A stretch of 13,436 nucleotides of DNA. Origin: BJHL01 sp035299305. Its GTDB lineage: Bacteria; Planctomycetota; Phycisphaerae; Phycisphaerales; UBA1924. Both the position numbers and the translations under genes were made by a program. Below the pieces are notes generated by a model that made no database searches, was not told the origin of the DNA, and worked only from the letters and a program-made list of their open reading frames with translations. Location: assembly GCA_035299305.1 (NCBI GenBank), contig DATGWV010000314.1, forward strand, positions 1-13,436, written 5' to 3'. How positions within the stretch are numbered: position 1 is the first letter of the stretch; each line of letters opens with the position of its first letter. Positions 6,807 through 13,436 of this stretch are shown piece by piece.

Positions 6807-8318
6807 ATGAGGACGGTGCTGATCGTGGACGACAAGGAAATGATGCGTGATAGCGTTGGTGCGACGCTGGAGCGCGCGGGGCTGAAAGTGCTGACGGCCA
6901 GCGACGGCGATACCGCCCTGAGCATGGTTGCGCAGAGTCGGCCCGATGCGGTGGTCACGGACATGCGCATGCCGGGCATGACGGGGATTGATCTGCTCGA
7001 GAAACTGCGTCAGATTGATGACGAACTGCCGGTCATTCTGATGACGGCGTTTGGGACGATCGAGACGGCGGTCAAGGCGATGAAGATCGGGGCGTTTGAC
7101 TATCTCACGAAGCCGTTTGAAGGCGATGAGCTGATCATCGCGGTCAAGCGGGCGATTGAGCATCGCCGGCTGATTCGCGAGAACGCGATTTTGCGGGCGC
7201 ACGCGGGGCCTGATGCGCCGACGGTGAACAACGGCAAGGCGCGGGCGATCAATGTGAACAACCCGCTGGAGCGGCGCGGTGTTGACCGGCTGGTGGGCAG
7301 CAGCGATGCGATGCGCAAGCTCCGCGAGCAAATCAAGGCGGTTGCGGGCAGCCAGGGCACGGTGCTCATTACCGGCGAGAGCGGTGTGGGGAAGGAAGTT
7401 GTCGCTCGTGCGGTGCATGAAAGCAGCCCGCGGTGTGCGTCCACCTTCCTCGCGGTAAACTGCGCGGCCCTGTCCACGAGCTTGCTTGAGAGCGAACTGT
7501 TCGGTCATGAGAAGGGCGCGTTTACGGGCGCGGAGAAGCTGCGCAAGGGGCGGTTTGAACTCTCCGACGGCGGCACGCTGCTGCTTGACGAAGTGAGCGA
7601 AGTGGCGGGGAGCATTCAGGCGAAGCTGCTGCGCGTGTTGCAGGAGCGGAGCTTTGAGCGCGTGGGCAGCAGCATGGCCATCGGCGTGGATGTGCGCGTG
7701 GTGGCGACGAGCAATCGTGATCTGCCTGTGAGCGTGCAGAAGGGTGACTTCCGGCAGGACTTGTACTTCCGCTTGAACGTGCTGCCTGTGGTGATTCCGC
7801 CGCTGCGCGAGCGTTTGGAGGATGTGCCGGAGCTGGTTGAACATTTCATCGCGGATGTGTGCATGCGTGAAGGCCGGGCAAAGCCGGCGATCGCGTCGGA
7901 TGCGCTGATGCTGATGCAGAGCTATGCGTGGCCTGGCAACGTGCGTGAGCTGCAGAACATCTGCGAGCGTGCGGTGGTCTTGTGCGGCGTGGCGGGCGAG
8001 TCGACGATCATCACGCGTGAACTGATTGCGCCATGGCTGAGCGGTCAGCCGGCGGCGACGATTGGCCCCAACACGATGATCGGCACGGTGGAGCCCAAGC
8101 TGGGGATTCCGCATGCCGGGACGGTGGCGGCGGCAGTGCTGGTGGATGCGCCGATGCGTCAGCTTGAGGAAATCGAGCGTGAGGCGATTGTGCAGACGCT
8201 GGTGAAGTTCAAAGGGCACCGGCAGAAGACGGCGCATGCGCTGGGCATTGGCGTGCGGACCTTGGGGCTGAAGCTGAAGAAGTGGAAGCAGACGGGGTTG
8301 GTTGCTGAGAATCTGTAA
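6807..8318 (+). CDS. Sigma-54-dependent response regulator (NtrC/FlrC/FlgR type)
   Basis: A 503-residue transcription activator. ATG 6807 is preferred: GGAG at 6797-6800 lies six bases upstream and the receiver begins at once with MRTVLIVDD. Earlier in-frame starts (GTG 6747, ATG 6789) would add an unlikely tail. Receiver: acidic pair Asp 8/9, phosphoacceptor Asp 52 in TDMRMPG, Thr 80, Lys 102 in LTKPF. The AAA+ domain has Walker A GESGVGKE (190-197), the sigma-54 contact loop GAFTGA (237-242), Walker B GGTLLLDE (to 262), and Arg residues in FRQDLYFRLNV. The C-terminal Fis-type helix-turn-helix spans about 470-494 (HRQKTAHALGIGVRTL). All key residues for phosphorylation, ATP hydrolysis and sigma-54 remodelling are present. 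It is almost certainly the partner of the kinase upstream and a likely activator of the flagellar genes that follow. A linker of about 45 residues joins AAA+ and HTH. Confidence 0.95.
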   Translation: MRTVLIVDDKEMMRDSVGATLERAGLKVLTASDGDTALSMVAQSRPDAVVTDMRMPGMTGIDLLEKLRQIDDELPVILMTAFGTIETAVKAMKIGAFDYLTKPFEGDELIIAVKRAIEHRRLIRENAILRAHAGPDAPTVNNGKARAINVNNPLERRGVDRLVGSSDAMRKLREQIKAVAGSQGTVLITGESGVGKEVVARAVHESSPRCASTFLAVNCAALSTSLLESELFGHEKGAFTGAEKLRKGRFELSDGGTLLLDEVSEVAGSIQAKLLRVLQERSFERVGSSMAIGVDVRVVATSNRDLPVSVQKGDFRQDLYFRLNVLPVVIPPLRERLEDVPELVEHFIADVCMREGRAKPAIASDALMLMQSYAWPGNVRELQNICERAVVLCGVAGESTIITRELIAPWLSGQPAATIGPNTMIGTVEPKLGIPHAGTVAAAVLVDAPMRQLEEIEREAIVQTLVKFKGHRQKTAHALGIGVRTLGLKLKKWKQTGLVAENL

Positions 8319-8377
8319 GAGCAGGACCGGAGTACCGAAGAGACTGAGTGCCTGCCGGAAGACGGGCTGATGGTGTT

Positions 8378-8422
8378 GGATATCCGTTGGGGAAGCGCTT
8401 CGAGCTTCTGTTTGCGGATATC
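8378..8422. repeat. Two GGATATC palindromic sites upstream of flgB
   Basis: GGATATCC at 8378-8385 is a perfect eight-base palindrome, and GGATATC recurs at 8416-8422, 38 bases on. They lie between the activator gene and flgB, just before the candidate sigma-54 promoter. The second copy shares 11 of 12 bases (GC-S-GATATCGCG) with a site upstream of fliF at 9906-9917. They may be regulator-binding sites; no protein can be assigned from sequence alone. Confidence 0.3.
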
Positions 8423-8423
8423 G

Positions 8424-8438
8424 CGGCATCGGCGTTGC
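8424..8438 (+). promoter_or_regulatory. Candidate sigma-54 promoter upstream of flgB (position conflicts with RBS)
   Basis: CGGCATCGGCGTTGC matches the -24/-12 consensus well: GGCA at -24 and TTGC at -12, with exact spacing. The predicted start site, near 8450, would leave no room for the GAGG ribosome binding site at 8441-8444, so a transcript from here would be almost leaderless. Either the match is chance or the real promoter is elsewhere in the 133-base gap. Confidence 0.2.
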
Positions 8439-8451
8439 GTGAGGTGTTGTG

Positions 8452-8889
8452 ATGATCGCTGACCTTGCCAATGCGGGGGCATCGCCCGTGCTGGAGCAGA
8501 TGATGCGCTTTACCGCGCAACGTCAGCGCTTGCTCGCGCACAATGTGGCGAACATGGACACGCCGGATTTTGTGCCGCTTGATGTGTCGCCTCAGTCGTT
8601 TCAGGCGGCGTTGCGGCAGGCAGTCAATGCGCGGCGTGCGAGCGGGAAACTGGATGCGGGCGAGGTGGCGACGTTCACGACGCGCGAAGTTGAGCGCGTG
8701 GGCAATGGCGAACTGCGACTGCGAGCGGGGACGAGTTCGGGCAATGTGCTGTATCATGATCGCAACAACCGCGACTTTGAAGGCATGATGCAGGATTTGG
8801 CGGAAAACGGGATGGCGTTTCGGGTGGCTTCGGATTTGCTGCGTCGGGAGATGGATGTGCTGCGCGTGGCGATTTCGCAGCGCGTGTAA
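8452..8889 (+). CDS. flgB: Flagellar proximal rod protein FlgB
   Basis: A 145-residue protein, close to the usual 130-140 for FlgB. The N-terminal rod-family motif is present (LLAHNVANMDTPDFVP, matching the family's N-N-xAN-x-DTPGY pattern). The C-terminal helix FRVASDLLRREMDVLRVAI is the typical FlgB end that packs in the coiled-coil core of the rod. FlgB is exported by the flagellar type III system and forms the proximal rod next to FliE. ATG 8452 is chosen over GTG 8449 because GAGG at 8441-8444 is seven bases upstream. Residues about 40-85 (the variable central part) are not recognisable. It is the first gene of a flgB-flgC-fliE unit. Confidence 0.92.
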   Translation: MIADLANAGASPVLEQMMRFTAQRQRLLAHNVANMDTPDFVPLDVSPQSFQAALRQAVNARRASGKLDAGEVATFTTREVERVGNGELRLRAGTSSGNVLYHDRNNRDFEGMMQDLAENGMAFRVASDLLRREMDVLRVAISQRV

Positions 8890-8937
8890 GCAGTTGGTGG
8901 TAGGAACTAGGTTGCACGGATTCGTGGAAGGCGGAAC

Positions 8938-9357
8938 ATGTTTGGGTTGCTGGACATCTCGACGAGCGGCATGATCGCGCAGCGCACGCGGCTCACGGCG
9001 ATTTCGGCGAATCTCGCGAATCGCAACTCGACGATGCCTGATGGGACGCCGTATCGCGCGAAGCGGGTGTTCTTTACGCCAGGCAACCCGAACGCGGCGA
9101 CGAGCGATGGGCAGCGGCTGGGCGTGCATGTGTCGACGATTGAGGATGATCGCTCGCCATTTAACTTGCGTTGGGACCCGGATCATCCGCGGGCGATCAA
9201 GTCGGGACAGCAGGCGGGGTATGTGCTCGAGAGCAACGTCAATTCGGTGACTGAACAGATGAACGCGATGCAAGCGACGCGGGCGTATGAAGCGAACGCG
9301 GCGGCGGCGGAAGCGACGCGGTCGATGGTGAATCAGGCTTTGCGTATGTTGGCGTGA
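8938..9357 (+). CDS. flgC: Flagellar proximal rod protein FlgC
   Basis: A 139-residue protein of normal FlgC length. The N-terminus (MFGLLDISTSGMIAQRTRL) and the conserved segment SANLANRNSTMPDGTPYRAKRVFF fit the FlgC version of the rod motif, which carries PxGxPYRxK instead of the DTPGY of FlgB. The C-terminus (GYVLESNVNSVTEQMNAM, then ATRAYEANAAAAEATRSM) is the classical FlgC helix for packing in the rod. ATG 8938 is preceded by GGAAGG (8926-8931), six bases upstream. It lies 48 bases after flgB with no terminator, so the two should be co-transcribed. Confidence 0.94.
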   Translation: MFGLLDISTSGMIAQRTRLTAISANLANRNSTMPDGTPYRAKRVFFTPGNPNAATSDGQRLGVHVSTIEDDRSPFNLRWDPDHPRAIKSGQQAGYVLESNVNSVTEQMNAMQATRAYEANAAAAEATRSMVNQALRMLA

Positions 9358-9435
9358 TGGGCGAAGGTCAGCGTGGAGACGCTGAGTGGATTTGCAGGAG
9401 GCACGGGCGCAGGTCGGGCTATGCTGGTGTGACGT

Positions 9436-9759
9436 ATGAGCGATCCGCTTGGGTTCATCTCGGGGAATCAGATTCAGCGGCCGGACTTTGCCAAGTCGGG
9501 CGGTGGCCAGTCGGCTGGCGCGGCCACGGGTGAAGCGGGAGCATCGTTCAAAGATGTGCTCGTAAAGAACCTGCAGGAAGTGAATCAGGCGCAGCAGGAA
9601 GCGCAGCAGGCAGTGGAAGACCTGACCACGGGGCAGCGCAATGACGTGGAAAGCGTGATTCTCGCGACGCAGAAGGCGGACAATGCGTTTCGCATGCTGC
9701 AGCAGCTTCGCAATCGCATGATGGAAGCCTATGACGAAGTGAAACAGATGCGGGTCTGA
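9436..9759 (+). CDS. fliE: Flagellar hook-basal body protein FliE
   Basis: A 107-residue protein matching FliE in length and pattern: a disordered Gly/Ser/Ala-rich N-terminus, then SFKDVLVKNLQEVNQAQQEA, QAVEDLTTGQRNDVESVI and the C-terminal KADNAFRMLQQLRNRMMEAYDEV. The RN-x-MMEAY-DEV ending is diagnostic. FliE joins the MS ring (FliF) to the rod and is among the first exported proteins. ATG 9436 has only a weak GGTG seven bases upstream. A strong AGGAGG (9396-9401) lies 34 bases away, too far to serve it. A three-codon ATG ORF (9421-9432) ends three bases before the start. It is the last gene before a strong terminator. Confidence 0.95.
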   Translation: MSDPLGFISGNQIQRPDFAKSGGGQSAGAATGEAGASFKDVLVKNLQEVNQAQQEAQQAVEDLTTGQRNDVESVILATQKADNAFRMLQQLRNRMMEAYDEVKQMRV

Positions 9760-9785
9760 TCGCTGCGTGACGCAAGTGAGTGATG

Positions 9786-9818
9786 AACGACGCGGAGAGC
9801 CGCGTCGTTGTTGTTTTT
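9786..9818 (+). terminator. Intrinsic terminator after fliE
   Basis: AACGACGCGG (9786-9795) and CCGCGTCGTT (9800-9809) form a perfect ten-pair stem with an AGAG loop, followed by GTTGTTTTT. It works on the + strand only and separates flgB-flgC-fliE from fliF-fliG-fliH, so fliF should have its own promoter. Confidence 0.88.
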
Positions 9819-9886
9819 GGGGTGATGAGCCACGGAGGCGAATGCGGGAATCGGGCGGGAGTGTTCGGGGCTTGCACGTGTTGAGC

Positions 9887-9913
9887 GCAATGTCTGCGGC
9901 GTGAGGCCGATAT
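9887..9913 (+). promoter_or_regulatory. Candidate sigma-28-like promoter for fliF-fliG-fliH
   Basis: GCCGATAT at 9906-9913 matches seven of eight positions of the flagellar sigma-28 -10 box GCCGATAA. A weak -35-like GCAA (9887-9890) lies at exactly the consensus 15-base distance. The region follows the fliE terminator, where a promoter for fliF is needed. TCGCGCGT occurs twice right after it (9913-9920 and 9926-9933), followed by CGATT and GATT, and could be an operator. The leader to fliF would be about 100 bases. No sigma-54-type box with correct spacing was found in this gap. Confidence 0.3.
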
Positions 9914-10023
9914 CGCGCGTCGATTTCGCGCGTGATTCAAGGGCGTGCGCGGGCCGGACCGAAACTAGGCGATGCAGAACGCTGCGCATGGATGCGCGGT
10001 GAGTATGGGCATGGAGGCCCGGC

Positions 10024-11796
10024 GTGGATCAGCTTCGCAAAATGTTCGCGAGCATTGGGTCGGCCCTGAAGGGGCTGAACACGAGCCAGAAGGGGCTTGT
10101 GGTTGCTATCGCGGTCATTTTGGTGCTCGTGCTTCTCATCTTTGCGCAGCGGCCCGGCGGGTTGTCCGGGGTCGCGAGCGGTGGCATGGTGGAAGTGCTG
10201 CCTGGCATGGCGGTGGAGGATCAGCAGCGTGCGTCGAGCTCGCTTGCGGTCGCGGGCATCGATGTGATGATGTCGGGCGGGAACCTGGTGGTGCCCAAGA
10301 GTCAGCGCAGTCGCGCGTTGGCGATTCTCGCGGAGAGCGGGCAACTGCCGGGCGACAAGAAGATGCTGTTTGAGAGCATTCTGCGCGAGCAGCAGTGGTG
10401 GAACACGCGCGATCAGAATGACCGGCAGGCGAATGTCGCGCTGCAGAATGAACTGGCGAACACGATTAATGCGATGCGCGGCTTGAAATCGGCACGCGTG
10501 TTCATTGATGTGCCCGCGCCGATGGGATTGGGCACGAGCGTGCGGCGGCCGACAGCGTCGGTGCAGGTGTCGACGATTGGCGGCGAAGCGTTGCCGCAGG
10601 CGACCGTTGACGCGATTGCGAGTCTGGTGTCCGGAAGCAAGGCGGGACTGACGCTTGAGACGGTGCGCGTGATTGATGGTGCGACTGGTCGGCAGCGGCG
10701 TGCAACCAGCGAAGAGCACGCGATGCCCACGACGTACTTGGAGCATGCGGCGCGCGTGGAGACGGAGACGCGCAACAAGATTTATGAGCTGCTGGGGTAC
10801 ATTCCCAATGTCGTCGTGGCGGTGACGGCGCAGGTGGATGTGACGAATGTGACGGAGACGGTCAACACAAATCTGCCGACGGGGCAGGGCACTGTGGTGC
10901 TGCCGAAGAAAGAAGAAACCAGCGAAACCAGCCAGAAATCGTCGATTCCGGGCGCGACGCCTGGCGTAGAGGCGAATCAGACGGCGGACATTACGCGGGC
11001 GGGCGCGAGTGAAGGCAGCAACAGCAGCACGGTGACGAGCACGACGGAGTATGACAACAAGGTCGGCACGCGATCGCAGGTGACGGTTGATCCACGCGGG
11101 GCTCCGTCGCTGGTTGCGATTTCGGTGAACGTGCCGCGGTCGTTTGTGGTGGCTGTTGCAAAGAACCAGACAGCGCAAGGCGGCGAAGGCGCGAGCGGCG
11201 AGGCGAAGGATCCGACTGACGAGCAGGTGCGGCAGACGTTTGAGCAACTGGTGCGTCCGGCGATCATGGAGAGCATCAAGCCGCAGGTGCGGGCGCTGTC
11301 GATGCAGTCGACCCCCGGCAAGATGCCGAAGGATGAGGACATTACGACGCTTATGGGTCAGACCGTGAGCGTGGCGCTGATGCCGATTGATCCGGTTGTG
11401 CCGCAGATCGCGAGCGGCGGCATGCTCGGCAATCTTGGCATTACGACCAGCGGCGGATCAATCGCAATTGGAACTGGCGGGTTGATTGACAAGGCGGTTC
11501 TCGGGCTGCTGAGTGCCGTGGCGCTGGGCATGATGTTCATGCTGGTGAAGAAGTCCGCGAAACGCGTGGAAACGCCCACGGCGGAAGAGTTGGTGGGTCT
11601 GCCGCCGCCCGCCATTGAGGGAGCGAGCGACATCGTCGGCGAGGCTGATGAAGGCGAGACGGCGATGGAGGGGATTGAAGTTGCGGAAGGGCAGATGGAG
11701 GGACAGAAGAAACTTGAACAGGTCAACACGATGGTGGATAAGGACGCCGAAGCGGTCGCGCGCATGCTGAATCGCTGGATTCAGACGGATGAGTAA
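10024..11796 (+). CDS. fliF: Flagellar MS-ring protein FliF
   Basis: A 590-residue protein, slightly longer than the usual 550-570. Transmembrane helix 1 spans about residues 24-41, helix 2 about 490-508. Between them lie the ring-building domains: VEVLPGMAVEDQQRASSSL and the following RBM1/2 with QWWNTRDQNDRQANVALQNEL, the RBM3 region with AARVETETRNKIYELLGY, and a low-complexity Ser/Thr/Gly-rich collar (about 283-350). The cytoplasmic tail has an acidic linker and ends in DKDAEAVARMLNRWI, the FliG-binding helix. FliF forms the inner-membrane ring that houses the export gate and carries the rotor. GTG 10024 is preceded by GGAGG (10013-10017), six bases upstream. fliG follows after 17 bases. 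Confidence 0.96.
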   Translation: MDQLRKMFASIGSALKGLNTSQKGLVVAIAVILVLVLLIFAQRPGGLSGVASGGMVEVLPGMAVEDQQRASSSLAVAGIDVMMSGGNLVVPKSQRSRALAILAESGQLPGDKKMLFESILREQQWWNTRDQNDRQANVALQNELANTINAMRGLKSARVFIDVPAPMGLGTSVRRPTASVQVSTIGGEALPQATVDAIASLVSGSKAGLTLETVRVIDGATGRQRRATSEEHAMPTTYLEHAARVETETRNKIYELLGYIPNVVVAVTAQVDVTNVTETVNTNLPTGQGTVVLPKKEETSETSQKSSIPGATPGVEANQTADITRAGASEGSNSSTVTSTTEYDNKVGTRSQVTVDPRGAPSLVAISVNVPRSFVVAVAKNQTAQGGEGASGEAKDPTDEQVRQTFEQLVRPAIMESIKPQVRALSMQSTPGKMPKDEDITTLMGQTVSVALMPIDPVVPQIASGGMLGNLGITTSGGSIAIGTGGLIDKAVLGLLSAVALGMMFMLVKKSAKRVETPTAEELVGLPPPAIEGASDIVGEADEGETAMEGIEVAEGQMEGQKKLEQVNTMVDKDAEAVARMLNRWIQTDE

Positions 11797-11813
11797 TGCA
11801 CAATTGACAGACG

Positions 11814-12860
11814 ATGCCTCGCAAACCGAACGAAAAACTTCCTGAAACGGCGAGCGATCTGGATGGGATGACCAAGGCCGCGATTCTTCTGCTGGCTGTG
11901 GGGCCTGATCGTGCGGCTGCCGTGTTGAAGCACTTGGCGCCGGAAGCGGTGGAGGAAGTAACGCGCAATCTGGCGAGTTTGGGACGCGTGTCGTCCGCCC
12001 TGCAGCAGGAAGTGGTCGACGAGTTCTATGGCATCACGGTCGCGAACCAGTACGCGAATGAAGGCAATCTGGATTACGCGAAGCGAATTCTGCTGGACTC
12101 AATGGCGGACCCCAAGGCTGCGGAGCGAATGCTGGGGCAGATTCAGACGCAGGTGCAGAAGACGCCATTCTCGTTCCTGCAGCGGGCTGAAAGCGAAAAC
12201 CTGATGGCGTTCATCCAAGATGAGCACCCGCAGACGATCGCGCTGATCGTGTGTCACTTGCCGCATCACAAGGCGAGTGAAATCATCGGCGGGCTTCCCA
12301 TGCAAAAGCAGGTGGAGGTCATCAAGCGCGTTGCGACGATGGAGCAGACGAATCCGGAAGTCATCAAAGAAGTGGAACGCGGGTTGGAAAGCCGGCTGAG
12401 CAACATGCTCATGCAGAGCACGGAAAAGAGCGGCGGCGTGGAGATGGTGGCGGAGATTCTCAACCTGACAGATCGCTCCACCGAGAAGACGATCATGGAA
12501 GGTCTGGAAGCGGAAGATCCGGATCTTGTCGAGCAGATTCGCCGGTTGATGTTCGTGTTCGAGGACATCAAGAAGGTCAACGACAAGGGCATTCAGGCGG
12601 TGCTCAAGGAAGTGGACAACAGCGAGCTGGGGCTGGCGCTCAAGACGGCGAGCGAAGAACTCAAGAACAAGATTTTCAAGAACATGTCGGAGCGTGCGGC
12701 GCAGCTCATCAAGGAAGACATGCAGTACATGGGGCCGGTGCGCGTCAGCGATGTGGAAGCGGCGCAGCAACGCGTGGTGGACATCGTGCGGCGGCTTGAA
12801 GAGAGCGGGGACGTGGTCATTGAAGGTCGCGGCGGGGGTGGTGAGGAACTGCTGGTGTGA
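11814..12860 (+). CDS. fliG: Flagellar motor switch/rotor protein FliG
   Basis: A 348-residue FliG with all three domains. The N-terminal FliF-binding part contains DGMTKAAILLLAVGPDRAA. The middle domain has the EHPQT signature (137-141), which contacts FliM. The C-terminal torque domain has MFVFEDI (246-252), LKTASEELKNKIFKNMSERA with the conserved charged helix facing the stator, and RVVDIVRRLEESGDVVI. The tail ends in a short Gly-rich stretch. FliG transmits stator torque to the MS ring and switches direction. ATG 11814 has no clear Shine-Dalgarno; the first in-frame ATG after the fliF stop (11796) is followed by a stop at 11805, so 11814 is the earliest usable ATG. It probably relies on coupling to fliF. 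Confidence 0.97.
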   Translation: MPRKPNEKLPETASDLDGMTKAAILLLAVGPDRAAAVLKHLAPEAVEEVTRNLASLGRVSSALQQEVVDEFYGITVANQYANEGNLDYAKRILLDSMADPKAAERMLGQIQTQVQKTPFSFLQRAESENLMAFIQDEHPQTIALIVCHLPHHKASEIIGGLPMQKQVEVIKRVATMEQTNPEVIKEVERGLESRLSNMLMQSTEKSGGVEMVAEILNLTDRSTEKTIMEGLEAEDPDLVEQIRRLMFVFEDIKKVNDKGIQAVLKEVDNSELGLALKTASEELKNKIFKNMSERAAQLIKEDMQYMGPVRVSDVEAAQQRVVDIVRRLEESGDVVIEGRGGGGEELLV

Positions 12861-12934
12861 TGCGAATGTGTCGCGCGGTGATGTGGGCGACGTTGGATCG
12901 GGTGGTAGCACAGTGAAGCGAGCGAAGGTGAAGC

Positions 12935-13436
12935 ATGGCCGTCATTCGACAATCTGAAGCCAGGCGGCTGGCGGAAGAGGCCATCACGCTGGACCTTGGT
13001 GACTTGCAGCGGCAGGGCGATGCACTGGTGTCCCGCGCGCGTGAGCAAGCTGCGGCGATTGTGGCGCAGGCGCAGGCGGAGCGTGAACGCATCATGCGAG
13101 GCGTTGAGGATGAGGCGCGGCAGGCGGGCTATTCGAAGGGGCATGCGGAGGGGATGGAAGTCGGTCGCAAGCAGGGACATGATGCTGCGCTTCGCGAGCG
13201 CAAGCAGCAGCTTGAAGTGATTGAGAAGCAGTGGACAGCCGCGTTGCAGAACTTTGAGGAGCAGCGGGCGGGCATGTTGCAGGCGGCACGCGAGGATGTG
13301 TTGACGCTCGCAGTCACGCTGACGCAGCGGGTGGTTCGTCGGCAGTTTGAGGTTGATCCATCGCTGGTTGCTGAGCAGCTGGAAGCGTGTCTGCGGACGA
13401 TCGCGAAGCCGACGGCGCTGACGATACGGATTGCGA
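12935..13436 (+). CDS. fliH: Flagellar assembly protein FliH (3' end outside window)
   Basis: 167 residues are visible with no stop before the window end. ATG 12935 is the first start after an in-frame TGA at 12929 and has GAAGG (12924-12928) six bases upstream. The N-terminal third is a coiled coil (AREQAAAIVAQAQAERERI). It is followed by an unbroken GxxxG run with Gly at residues 65, 69, 73, 77 and 81, the hallmark of FliH. The C-terminal part (EDVLTLAVTLTQRVVRRQFEVDP) resembles the FliH/V-ATPase subunit E region. FliH holds the export ATPase FliI at the base of the export apparatus and keeps it inactive until docking. It lies 74 bases after fliG; fliI is expected next. Confidence 0.92.
   Translation, partial: MAVIRQSEARRLAEEAITLDLGDLQRQGDALVSRAREQAAAIVAQAQAERERIMRGVEDEARQAGYSKGHAEGMEVGRKQGHDAALRERKQQLEVIEKQWTAALQNFEEQRAGMLQAAREDVLTLAVTLTQRVVRRQFEVDPSLVAEQLEACLRTIAKPTALTIRIA

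Noticed and set aside
6759..8471. 570-codon open frame on the - strand opposite the response regulator
   Set aside because: It is a shadow of a GC-rich coding region: His/Arg/Gln-rich, no domain, no ribosome site, and the + strand gene has every expected motif.
8902..8915. Possible sigma-54 promoter before flgC (AGG...TTGC)
   Set aside because: GG-to-GC spacing is one base short and the -24 box is poor; flgC lies 48 bases behind flgB and is most simply co-transcribed.
9984..9997. GCGCAT-GG-ATGCGC inverted repeat in the fliF leader
   Set aside because: The two-base loop forces partial opening and leaves only a short GCGC stem, easily chance in this composition.
9937..11247. 436-codon open frame on the - strand opposite fliF
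   Set aside because: Low-complexity Arg/His-rich translation without motifs; fliF is unambiguous on the + strand.

Overview
The window is a GC-rich stretch in which every supported gene lies on the + strand. It runs from an envelope section into the early part of a flagellar gene cluster. A FlgN-like chaperone, a soluble NtrB-type kinase and an NtrC-type sigma-54 activator sit directly ahead of flgB-flgC-fliE and then fliF-fliG-fliH. That layout, with the G- and Ala/Arg-rich coding style, suggests a planctomycete, most likely of the Phycisphaerae type. This placement is inference; nothing in the window is a taxonomic marker.

Layout. (1) Positions 1-2517: the 3' part of a TolC-family outer-membrane factor that looks like a lipoprotein, then a single-pass membrane protein of unknown function. 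(2) Positions about 2540-6687: a large inner-membrane-anchored TPR protein, a FlgN-like protein and a histidine kinase. The last two overlap by ATGA, so these three are probably one transcription unit, with promoter-like sequence just upstream of the TPR gene. (3) Positions 6807-8318: a complete sigma-54-dependent response regulator (receiver, AAA+ with GAFTGA, Fis-type HTH). (4) Positions 8452-9759: flgB, flgC and fliE, encoding proximal rod and rod/MS-ring adaptor proteins, closed by a strong intrinsic terminator at 9786-9818. (5) Positions 10024-13436: fliF (MS ring), fliG (rotor/switch) and fliH (negative regulator of the export ATPase, cut by the window end). fliI probably follows.

How they fit together (inference from families). 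The kinase and activator should form a two-component system that switches on sigma-54-dependent rod, basal-body and hook genes, as FlrB/FlrC and FlgS/FlgR do elsewhere. FliF and FliG build the MS ring and rotor, FliE joins the ring to the rod, FlgB and FlgC build the rod, and FliH serves the export ATPase. FlgN would escort hook-filament junction proteins. The TPR and TolC-like proteins need not be flagellar.

No RNA genes, insertion sequences or CRISPR arrays were seen, and no gene-free stretch exceeds 300 bases. The longest gap (fliE-fliF, 264 bases) holds a terminator, a possible sigma-28-like promoter and a short direct repeat. The less ordinary signals are the tight coupling of flgN to the kinase, GATATC palindromes found only in the flgB and fliF upstream regions, two candidate sigma-54 promoters, and an insertion in the kinase ATP-binding domain.
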